Of a stretch of DNA of 64,000 nucleotides, positions 8,234 to 16,800 are shown piece after piece (the first letter of the stretch is position 1; each line of letters begins with the position of its first letter). The notes beneath the pieces were generated by a model, which saw only the letters and a program-made list of their open reading frames with translations, was not told where the DNA came from and did no database searches. Source of the DNA: DATFQE01 sp963739085 (GTDB lineage: Bacteria > Actinomycetota > Thermoleophilia > Gaiellales > Gaiellaceae); assembly GCA_963739085.1 (NCBI GenBank), contig CAVTZA010000022.1:90288-154287 (forward strand). The letters run 5' to 3'. The position numbers were made by a program, and so were the translations under genes.

Positions 8234-10416
8234 CGCGCCGCCGCGACGGCTTCGCCTCGGCTTGCCACTCCGAGCTTGCGCCTGACGTTCCGGGTATGCA
8301 TCTCGAGCGTGTCCCTCGAGAGGTACAAGCGGCCCGCGATCTGCTCGTACGTGAGCTCGTGCGGAAGGAGCCGGAGGACGCGAAGCTCCGCATCGGTCAG
8401 CTCCTCCGAGGACGGAGCGCCGTCGTCCGCAATGGGTCCCAGCGCCGCCGACAGCTCGTGCTCGATCCGCGTGATGCGAGGCAGGCCGGGCACGTCGAGC
8501 GCCTCCCGCGCGGAGGCGAGAGCGTGCGCCGTCGCGTCTCGGTCTCCCTGATGCAGACGCAGGCGCGCGAGCTGGACCTGGGCGAGGGCGATGTCGCAGC
8601 CCTCCCCTCCGCGGCGTGCGAGGGTCACCGCCTGCTCGAGGTGCTCCTCGGCGGCGTCGAGACCGCCGCTCGCGAGCAAAGCCGCGCCGAGCGCGCCACG
8701 CGCGAGCGAGGTCGTCGGATACTCGTCGAGGCCGTGCGTGCTGGCGCGCTCGAACGCCTCGTTCGCCAGCGTGACCGCGTCGCCGACCTCGCCCCGATCG
8801 AGCGCGATGTACGCGAGGAAGGCCAGAGCAGCATAGGCCCGCGCATGCTGGTCGCCCGTGAGCGGATGGGAGACGAACCCCTGCAGGAGCGCCTCCGCCG
8901 CCTCGTCGTCGGCGAAGAAGAGGACGATCCCGACGAAGAAGGACGCGACGGCACGCCCGAGCCCGTCCGCGTCGGTCTCGGCCGCCTCTGCGCGTCTAGC
9001 CTCCTCGAGGGCACGGGCTGCGTCGCCGGAGGCGAGGTCGAGCATGCTCCGCGCGATCGCCACCGATGCCGCCGTCGTGTAGTCGAAGCCCGGAAGACGG
9101 TCTCCCTCCGGCGCCACGGCCTCGACCACGGCGAGCCAGCGCTCGACCTCGTCCCGGCGGCCGAGAGACCGGTCCATGCTCGCCGCGATGAGCGCGAGAC
9201 GTGCATCCGAGGTCAGCGCCTCGGGCGGCAGACGGTCGAACCAGTCGAGGATTCTGAAGCCGTGACCCTCGCTGTAGAGCGAGACCCAGCTCCGGGCCAG
9301 CTGGTCGGAGGCGTACGAAACGTCTCCGGCGACGACGGCGTGCTCGATGCCCTCGACGCGGAATCCCTCACCCGCGTACCACTCGCTCGCCCGTCGGTGC
9401 AAGTGGTTCAGCTCGATCGGCGCGAGGGCGGCGAGCTCGCGGGCGAGCACGTCGCGAAAGACCTGGTGGAAGCGGTACCAGCGGGTGCTCGCGTCAACTG
9501 TCACGAGGAAGGCATTCGAGCGCTCGAGCTCCGCCAGGAGTCGCTCCGCATCGTCCCGCCCGGTGACCGCCGTGCAGAGGGGAGCGGAGAAGCGATCGAG
9601 GATCGAGATCTCCGCGAGGAAACGGCGCACTTCCGGGCGCTGACGGGCGAGGACCTCGTCCCAGACGTAGTCGACGACGTTCTGGGCGTTGATGGGAAGG
9701 TCGTTGAGGAAGCCGACCGAGTTCGCTCGGCCGCTCGCAGAGAGGGCGGCCAGCTGCACGCCGGCAACCCAACCCTCCGTCCAGTCGTGGACGTCGCGCA
9801 CGTCGTCCGGCTCGAGCTCGACTCCCAGCACCGTTCCGAGCAGTTCGGCCGTCTGGGCGGCCGAGAGCGCGAGGTCGCGGATCTCGCGCAGCTGGCCTTG
9901 CGAGCGGAGCGGCTCGAGCACGGGCGGCGGGCCCAGCTGACTCGCGATCACGACCCGGGCCCCGGGAGGCAGCCGCTCGATCAGGTAGAGCAGACCCTGC
10001 TGCACGTCGGCGTCGTCGATCGTGTGGAAGTCGTCGAGCACGAGAGTGACGCCGTCGAGCTCCCCGGCCGCATCTGCCAGCAGTGGCAGGACGTCGTCGG
10101 CGACGACGACTCCGGGGGCCTGGACGCGCCGTAGCACGTGCTCGCCGAAGCCGGGCCGAGCGGTCCGGAGCGCCGAGACGACGTAGAGCCAGAAGACGAC
10201 GGGGCTGTTGTCACCCGCGTCCAGCGTCAACCAGGCGACGTCGCGGCCGGCTGCCGCCGTCACCCACTGTGCGAGCAGCGTCGACTTTCCCGAGCCGACC
10301 GGCGCGGAGACCACGGTCAGGAGTGCGCCGGTGGCGCGCTCGAGCTCGTAAACGAGTTCCGGCCGCTCGACCCACCCCGGCTTCGGCGCAGGCGCGAGCA
10401 GCTTCGCCTCCAGCAC
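8215..10416 (-). CDS. LuxR-family LAL (MalT-like) ATP-dependent transcriptional regulator
   Basis: A 733-residue intact protein starting at GTG. Residues 38-46 are a Walker A (APVGSGKST), LVLDDFHTI near 125 is Walker B, and DWTEGWVAGVQLAALS is the MalT-type sensor segment. The middle is helical TPR-like repeats (residues ~330-640). The C-terminal ~62 residues are a LuxR helix-turn-helix: LTDAELRVLRLLPHELTYEQIAGRLYLS... with DTLEMHTRNVRRKLGV as recognition helix. Such proteins are ligand- and ATP-gated activators. Its 5' end faces the exported-protein island: an inverted GTCAGCG heptamer (10483-10489) and a -10-like TAAGAT (10474-10479, minus strand) lie between it and the first triple-heptamer element, so both directions may share control. 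Confidence 0.92.
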   Translation of the reverse strand: MLEAKLLAPAPKPGWVERPELVYELERATGALLTVVSAPVGSGKSTLLAQWVTAAAGRDVAWLTLDAGDNSPVVFWLYVVSALRTARPGFGEHVLRRVQAPGVVVADDVLPLLADAAGELDGVTLVLDDFHTIDDADVQQGLLYLIERLPPGARVVIASQLGPPPVLEPLRSQGQLREIRDLALSAAQTAELLGTVLGVELEPDDVRDVHDWTEGWVAGVQLAALSASGRANSVGFLNDLPINAQNVVDYVWDEVLARQRPEVRRFLAEISILDRFSAPLCTAVTGRDDAERLLAELERSNAFLVTVDASTRWYRFHQVFRDVLARELAALAPIELNHLHRRASEWYAGEGFRVEGIEHAVVAGDVSYASDQLARSWVSLYSEGHGFRILDWFDRLPPEALTSDARLALIAASMDRSLGRRDEVERWLAVVEAVAPEGDRLPGFDYTTAASVAIARSMLDLASGDAARALEEARRAEAAETDADGLGRAVASFFVGIVLFFADDEAAEALLQGFVSHPLTGDQHARAYAALAFLAYIALDRGEVGDAVTLANEAFERASTHGLDEYPTTSLARGALGAALLASGGLDAAEEHLEQAVTLARRGGEGCDIALAQVQLARLRLHQGDRDATAHALASAREALDVPGLPRITRIEHELSAALGPIADDGAPSSEELTDAELRVLRLLPHELTYEQIAGRLYLSRDTLEMHTRNVRRKLGVASRGEAVAAARQRGLL

Positions 10417-10497
10417 GAACGCACCCTCAGTGGCGGTTTGGTGCAGACCAGCTCCCCCAGTGGTCGTCGGTCGATCTTAGCCCGCTGACCTCCAGGC

Positions 10498-10540
10498 GTC
10501 AGCGAGGCGTCAGCGTGAGGTCAGCGCCTCCTGGTCTCCT
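10498..10540 (+). promoter_or_regulatory. SARP-type promoter element A: three GTCAGCG heptamers plus extended -10
   Basis: GTCAGCG occurs at 10498-10504, 10509-10515 and 10520-10526, each exactly 11 bp apart. Eight bases follow (CCTCCTGG), then the hexamer TCTCCT at 10535-10540 preceded by TGG, an extended -10 context. The ATG of the 115-residue gene is 40 bases after the hexamer. The 11-bp period and 8-bp spacing are those known for SARP activator sites. Confidence 0.85.
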
Positions 10541-10580
10541 CGTACCCAGCAACCAAGGCACACCGCGAGGAGGTCGCTCG

Positions 10581-10928
10581 ATGTCCCTCTCCCACTCCAT
10601 CCTCATCCTTCCGGCGTTCGCAGCCGCCGACGAGCGCGGGGCGGTCGAGGCTCACGTCGACGCGGCCGCCGGAGTCTGGCCCGCCGTCCCCGCCGCGGAC
10701 CTCCCGGCCAGGATGACCGAGGTCGACGCCCGGAGCATCGGCGGCGGCACGGTCGCGCTCTACCTGTCCGTCGGCCCGGCCACTCAGCAGTACGTCGTGG
10801 TTTTGGAGAACGCCGTCGGCGAGACGCTCGCCGAGATCACCACCGACACGCGCGCCCAGGCCCTCGACGCCTACTGGCATCCATTCGCACGCCCCGACGT
10901 GCCCGACATCTTCGGCGAGGCGGCCTGA
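10581..10928 (+). CDS. 115-residue small protein, first gene of the exported-protein island
   Basis: ATG at 10581 is preceded by GAGGAGG at good spacing. No signal peptide: the N-terminus SLSHSILILPAFAAADERGAVEAHVDAAAG is only mildly hydrophobic. The remainder forms likely beta strands (GGGTVALYLSVGPATQQYVVVLENAVGETLAEITTDTRA), ending in AYWHPFARPDVPDIFGEAA. No recognised family. The stop TGA overlaps the ATG of the next gene, so the two are translationally coupled, and both lie behind element A. A role tied to the 931-residue secreted protein (chaperone, regulator) is possible but is inference only. Confidence 0.7.
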   Translation: MSLSHSILILPAFAAADERGAVEAHVDAAAGVWPAVPAADLPARMTEVDARSIGGGTVALYLSVGPATQQYVVVLENAVGETLAEITTDTRAQALDAYWHPFARPDVPDIFGEAA

Positions 10929-13723
10929 TGAGACACCTCCTGGCAGCTCTCATAGTCGCCCTGATGCTCGGCGCCTTGATGACGCGAGCCGCGGGGGCGC
11001 AGGTCAGCCTCACAACCTCGGGTACGCCATACACGCAGAGCTTCGACACGCTGCCCGCGAGCGGGTCGGCGACGTGGACCAATAACTCGACTATTCCGGG
11101 CTGGTTCCACGCGCGCACAGGAACCGGCACCACCATGGTGGCGAACGACGGCAGCAGCAACGCCGGAAATCTCTACAGCTTCGGTACAGGTACAGCGACG
11201 GATCGTGCTCTTGGCTCACTAGGGTCAGGCAATGCGGCGATCGGCAACATGTTCTGGGGGGTGCGCCTCCAGAACAACACCGGCGCCACCATCACCTCGC
11301 TGGACGTTTCCTACACCGGCGAGCAATGGCGCAACAGCGCAGCAGCGGCACAGACCGTCACTTACTCGTATCTCGTAGGGAGCCCGACCGTCACCGGCTC
11401 GCTCGCCGAGTTCCAATCGGCCGGGGTAGGTGTCCCGGCCCTCGACTTCACGAGCCCGATCACCGGTGGCGCGGCAGGCGCTTTGAACGGCAACCTGGCC
11501 GCCAACCGCGCGACCAAGAGCTTTTCCGTCTCCGGGTTGAGCATCCCCAATGGGACCGAGATGATGCTCCGCTGGTCCGATCCGGACCACACCGGCGCAG
11601 ATCACGGGCTGTCCATCGACGATTTTTCCGTCACGCCTCACGGATCCGTATCACTGCCGAACCTGACCATCAGCGATGTCTCTGGGAACGAGGGCAACTC
11701 TGGTTCGACCTCGCTTGCTTTCACTGTCAGCCTGTCAGTTCCCGCCGGCCCGGGCGGCGCGACGTTCGATATCGCTACGGCCGACGGCACTGCGCAAGAC
11801 GACAATCCGGCAAGCGAAGACAACGATTACGTCGCGGGATTGCTGACCGGTCAGACGATCCCGGCAGGCAGCTCGACGTACACCTTCACCGTCGCGGCCA
11901 ACGGCGACACGGTGATCGAGCCCAACGAAACGTTCTTCGTCAACGTCACCAACGTCGTCGGGGCAAACGTCACCGACGGGCAGGGCCAGGGCACGCTCCA
12001 GAACGATGACGTGGACAACACGCCTCCCGACACCGCGATCGACGGCGGACCGTCGAATCCGAGCAGTTCCTCGGCTGCGAGCTTTACGTTCAGCGGTACC
12101 GATGCCGGCGGCAGCGGTCTGGCGGGGTTCGAGTGCCAGCTCGACGGCGGCGGTTTTTCCGCCTGTGCGAGCCCGCACAGTTACAGCTCCCTGAGCGACG
12201 GCCAGCACACGCTCCAGGTTCGCGCAGTCGACGGTGCCGGCAACGCAGACGCGACACCGGCGAGCTTCCCCTGGACCATCGACACGACGCCGCCCGACAC
12301 GAGCGTGGACTCCGCGCCGGACGAGGTCACTTCGTCCACCTCTGCGAGCCTGGGGTACAGCGGCGACGCGCTCGGCGGCACTGCGCTCCGCGGCTACGAG
12401 TGCCGCCTCGACGACGCCGCGTTTGCGGCTTGCGGGAGCAGCGGCGAGACGTTCTCCGGCCTGGCCGCCGGCGAGCACAGCTTCGAGGTGCGAGCGGTGG
12501 ACGAGGCGGGGAACGTCGACGCCTCGCCCGCGAGGGTGACGTGGACGGTCGACCTGACCGCACCGACGACGACGATTACCGGCCGCCCCGATCCGGAGAC
12601 CTTCGCCCGGCGCGCGACGTTCCTCTTCGACGCCGTCGACGGCGGCGGGTCCGTGGTCGCCGGGACGGAGTGCCGCCTCGACGACGCTGCGTTCGCGCCG
12701 TGCACGAGCCCGGTCGAGCTCGCGGGGTTGCTCCCTGGTCGCCACGCGTTCGAGGTACGCGCCTCCGATCGGGTCGGCAACGTCGAGGCCGAGCCCGCCG
12801 CGTTCTCGTGGCTGGTGTCGTCGCTCCTCGTCGTCGGCGACGAGGCCTCGACTCTCGAGGACACGCCCGCCGTGATCCCGGTCGCCGGCAACGACGTGCT
12901 CCCGGCCGGAACGACGATCGTGGCCGGGCCGACCTCGGCCCGCGGCGGAACGGTCACCGCCGCCGGCGAGGGGTCGTTCAGGTACGTCCCGCCGGCCGAC
13001 TTCAACGGCGTCGACACCTTCACCTACACGGCCTCGGCGGACGGCGTGACGACCCATCCCGCGGCCGTGACGATCACGATCAAGCCGGTCAACGACGGCC
13101 CCACGATCGTCGTCGCCCGCGCGCTGCAATGTGGCGGCGCCGGCGGATTCCTGCACGTGCGTCTGAACGACGTCGACGACGCCGGCTCCGGACTCGCGCT
13201 CGCTCAGTCCGCCTCGGGCGCGCGGATCGGCCTCGTCGCAACCGGCACGGGCTCCGACCGGGTCCTGACGCTCACGGGGCTGCGGCACCGCGTCCGGGCG
13301 ACGCTGACGGTCGCCGTCTCAGACGGCTCCCTCTCCGCGTCGACCGCAGTTGCGATCGCCGTCGGAACCAACCGCAGTGAAACGATCGCCGGGACCGACC
13401 GCCCGGACCTGATCCTGGGGCGCGGCGGCCGCGACAGCATCCAGGGCCGCGGCGGCAACGACCTGATCTGCGGCGGCGCCGGCTCGGATCAGATCGAGGG
13501 CGGCCCAGGCGAGGACGTGCTGCTCGGCGGCGCCGGCAACGACGTCCTTCGGGGCGGCGACGGCGACGATGTCTTGCGCGGCGGCTGGGGCGCCGACCGC
13601 CTGTTCGGCGGCGCCGGTGACGACATCCTCCGCGGCGGCCGAGGCCCCGACCGTTTCACGGCCGCGCCCGGCAGCGACCGGCTCCTCGACTTCAGCTCGC
13701 GCCAGGGAGACCGTCGCCGCTAA
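10928..13723 (+). CDS. Secreted multidomain protein: beta-sandwich, Calx-beta, Ig-like repeats, RTX calcium-binding tail
   Basis: A 931-residue intact protein. Residues 1-24: signal peptide ending AAGAQ. Residues ~25-235: a beta-rich domain (FDTLP...TIPGWFHAR...MFWGVRLQNNTG...DFSV) like those at the N-terminus of secreted nucleases and PEP-CTERM proteins. ~236-360: Calx-beta (SDVSGNEG...DYVAG...DTVIEPNETFFVNV). ~364-630: three ~89-residue Ig-like repeats, each with PPDT, a Cys pair (FECQLDGG...CASP) and VRAVDGAGN. ~632-720: cadherin-like tandem domain (LEDTPAVIPV...FRYVPPADFNGVDTFTYTA). ~818-915: RTX nonapeptides (GGAGNDVLRGGDGDDVLRGG). RTX repeats bind Ca2+ and fold outside the cell. No sortase signal or C-terminal anchor is seen. 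Its last third is nearly repeated in the next gene. Confidence 0.9.
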   Translation: MRHLLAALIVALMLGALMTRAAGAQVSLTTSGTPYTQSFDTLPASGSATWTNNSTIPGWFHARTGTGTTMVANDGSSNAGNLYSFGTGTATDRALGSLGSGNAAIGNMFWGVRLQNNTGATITSLDVSYTGEQWRNSAAAAQTVTYSYLVGSPTVTGSLAEFQSAGVGVPALDFTSPITGGAAGALNGNLAANRATKSFSVSGLSIPNGTEMMLRWSDPDHTGADHGLSIDDFSVTPHGSVSLPNLTISDVSGNEGNSGSTSLAFTVSLSVPAGPGGATFDIATADGTAQDDNPASEDNDYVAGLLTGQTIPAGSSTYTFTVAANGDTVIEPNETFFVNVTNVVGANVTDGQGQGTLQNDDVDNTPPDTAIDGGPSNPSSSSAASFTFSGTDAGGSGLAGFECQLDGGGFSACASPHSYSSLSDGQHTLQVRAVDGAGNADATPASFPWTIDTTPPDTSVDSAPDEVTSSTSASLGYSGDALGGTALRGYECRLDDAAFAACGSSGETFSGLAAGEHSFEVRAVDEAGNVDASPARVTWTVDLTAPTTTITGRPDPETFARRATFLFDAVDGGGSVVAGTECRLDDAAFAPCTSPVELAGLLPGRHAFEVRASDRVGNVEAEPAAFSWLVSSLLVVGDEASTLEDTPAVIPVAGNDVLPAGTTIVAGPTSARGGTVTAAGEGSFRYVPPADFNGVDTFTYTASADGVTTHPAAVTITIKPVNDGPTIVVARALQCGGAGGFLHVRLNDVDDAGSGLALAQSASGARIGLVATGTGSDRVLTLTGLRHRVRATLTVAVSDGSLSASTAVAIAVGTNRSETIAGTDRPDLILGRGGRDSIQGRGGNDLICGGAGSDQIEGGPGEDVLLGGAGNDVLRGGDGDDVLRGGWGADRLFGGAGDDILRGGRGPDRFTAAPGSDRLLDFSSRQGDRRR

Positions 13724-13733
13724 CCGCCCTGAC

Positions 13734-13776
13734 GTCAGCGAGATGTCAGCGATCGGTCAGCGCCTCCTGGTCTCTT
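13734..13776 (+). promoter_or_regulatory. SARP-type promoter element B
   Basis: GTCAGCG at 13734-13740, 13745-13751 and 13756-13762 (11-bp period), eight bases CCTCCTGG, then TCTCTT at 13771-13776 with TGG before it. The ATG of the next gene is 39 bases after the hexamer, with a GGAGGAA ribosome site (~13803). The element starts 11 bases after the previous stop. Confidence 0.85.
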
Positions 13777-13815
13777 CCCACACGTCACCGACTCACCCGC
13801 ACGGAGGAACACAGC

Positions 13816-16800
13816 ATGCGCCGCTCCCGCTTCGCCCACACCACGACAGCCGGATCTCGGCCCGCGGCCCGCGCCGCGCTGCTCGGCCTGCTGACCGCCA
13901 TCCTGCTGCTCGCGATGGGCGCCGCGCCCGCTGCAGCACCGGCGCAGGGGACGCTGACGACGCTGTTCACGACCATGACCACGCCGGCTCCCACGGCGAC
14001 GGGCATCAACTCGGTTCCGGTCGGGCCGACGGACTTCGGCACCTTCCGCGCCGCGATGGCGTTCACGCCGACGGTCTCCGGCAAGGCGCAGCTGCTCAGC
14101 ATGCGCGGACGCTGCGTCATCGGCGGCAGTACGGGCACGGGCTGCGCCAACATCGGGCAGGTCTCGATCCAATCCGACGGCGGGGGCAAACCGAGCGGTC
14201 AGGACCTGGGCACCATGGGCTTCTACCTGCTCGAGGACGCGGAGGGAGCCTGGCGGCTGCAGATCACCGGCCACCCCACCGGCGGGACGTTCAGGCTCCG
14301 GTATCAGGACGCCGAGCGTACGCAGGAGACAAAGCCGATCCCGTTCGACGCGTTTCTCGTCCATTGGCCGAAAAGCGACCGGTGCGACGACCCGTCGGGG
14401 CTGGCGCCGTGCGCGCTGCAGCAGAGGATGAGAAACTTCGGTGCCATCGATTCGGTCGGGAGACCGCCCACTTTCATGACGGGGGGCCTCGCCCGCCTCC
14501 CGGAGGACGTCGCGATCTTCAGGATCCAGCGTCAGGGCACCGTTACCGCATTCGACGTGCAGCTGACCGGCGGTACGAACCCGAAGATCGCCGTCACGCA
14601 GCCGGTCATCCAACAGGAGTGCGGCACCCTCAGCCCGGCGCCGGAGCTGAAGGCCGGCACGAAGTACTGGGCCGTGATGGCGGCGGAGGACGAGGTCGGG
14701 TGGAGCGACTGGACAGACGACACGGCGGAGGTGCTCGAGAGCCTGGACGACGCCGCGTGGCAGGCGGCGTTCAACCCGAAGACGCTCGCCCTGCGCATCG
14801 ATACGGGCGCGGAGGCTTGTGTACCGGTCGCCGTCGCGAACCCGGACCCCGGAACGGGGATCGGGCCCGGCACCGAGAGGTTCAACACGGTCACGATCAC
14901 GAACAAGGGGGTCTCGCCCTTGACGCTGGGCGGCGCCTCGTTCACCGGCCCGGGCGCTGCGGTGTTCTCGCTGCTGGACGCTGAGCCGGGGCCGCTGGCT
15001 CGGCCGTATCGGTTCCCGCGCTCGCTCGGGATCGAGACGACGTCGATCTTCTACGTCGCTTGCTCGAGCCCGGCCGAGGGCCTGTTCCGGGCGACGCTGA
15101 GCATCAACACGAGCGACCCAACGCTGCCGCAGGTGAACTACCCGGTCGAGTGCATCGTCGACAGGACGCCGCCGACGATCGCCTTCTCACCCGGCGTGCC
15201 GGATGGCCTCGCAGGCTGGTGGAGGACGAGCCCGATCGTGCTCGGCGTCACGGCGAGCGATCCGCAGCCGGGGAGCTCGGTGACGCGTCTGTTCTGCTCG
15301 GACGCGAACACGGCTGCGTTGTGGTCGCCGTGGAGCGTGTTCGGCAGCGCGATGTCCTCCTCGGTCACGGGAGAGGGCGTCCACGACGCCGACTGCCGCG
15401 CGACCGACGAGGCCGGGAACACGTCCGGGAGCTTTGCGACCGGGTTCAAGATCGACTCGCAACTCCCGGTGGCGGTTCCGACCGTCTCCCCGCGCCCGAA
15501 CGACCAGGGCTGGAGCAACGCCGAAACGACGGTCACGTTCGCGTGTGACGACCCGGCTCCCGGGTCGGGCGTAGATACCGCGGCCACGGGCGGCGGCTCG
15601 GTCGACGCGGAGACCGCCGGGACCGACTTCACATCCGGCGGCTGCACGGACGTCGCCGGTCACGCCGCGTCGCCGGTGACCGTTCCCGTCAAGCTGGACT
15701 GGACACCGCCGGCGCTCGACGGCTCGGTGACCGACCCGGCGCCGAACGGCGTCGGCTGGAACAACAGCGACGTGTCCGTCGCCTTCTCCTGCAGGGACGG
15801 CGGAGACGTGCAGGCGGGTGTCGTGGCCGGCTGGCCGGACGTCGTGATCACCGATGAAACGCCCGAGCGGATCGTCGAGCCGACCGGCGACTGCATCGAC
15901 GCCGCGGGCAACAAGGCCGTGCTCGACGGGTCGGAGTCGGTGACGGTCAGGCTCGACAAGACGAACCCCACGACCGAGCTCGCCGGGAAGCCGCCTGCCG
16001 CGGTGAACGTCGCCACTGCGGCCTTCGGCTACCGCGGCGAGGATGCGCTGTCGGGCGTCGACGTCGTCGAGTGTCGCCTCGACGGCACCGCGTTCGCGGA
16101 GTGCCCGGCCGACAGCAAGGCCTATTCGGACCTGGCCGACGGCATGCACACGTTCGACGCGCGCGCGGTCGACGTCGCCTCGAACGAGGACGGCTCGCCG
16201 GTGAGCTGGACGTGGACGGTGGACACCGTCTCGCCCGACACGAGCGTGGACTCCGGGCCCGATGCGGTCACCTCGTCCACCTCGGCGAGCCTGGGCTACA
16301 GCGGCGACGCGCTCGGCGGCACAGCGGTCCGCGGCTACGAGTGTCGGCTCGACGACGCGACGTTCGCTGCTTGCGGGAGCATCGGCGAGACGTTCTCCGA
16401 TCTGGCGGCCGGCGAGCACACGTTCGAGGTGCGCGCGCTCGACGAGGCGGGCAACGTCGACGCCTCGCCCGCGAGCGCGACCTGGACGGTCGACCTGACC
16501 GCGCCGAAGACGACGATCAGCGGCCGCCCCGATCCGAAGACCCTGAAGAAGGACGCGACCTTCGTCTTCGAGGCGGTTGACAGCGGCGGCTCCGAGGTCG
16601 CCGGGACGGAGTGCCGCCTCGACGAGGCCGCGTTCGCGCCGTGCGCGAGCCCGGTCGAGCTCGCAGGGCTGCTCCCGGGTCGCCACGCGTTCGAGGTGCG
16701 CGCCTCGGATCGTGTCGGCAACGTCGAGGCCCCGTCCGCCGCGTTCTCATGGCTGGTGTCGTCGGTGCTCACGGTCGACGACGACGCCCCCGCGCTCGAA

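Noticed and set aside
7378..10134. 918-codon plus-strand open frame opposite the LAL gene
   Set aside because: Shadow of the intact LuxR-LAL gene.
10474..10535. GTCAGCG array as part of a transposon end or replication iterons
   Set aside because: Only three direct copies at 11 bp with a fixed -10-like hexamer, found four times before genes on one strand; no dnaA, rep or transposase gene is present.
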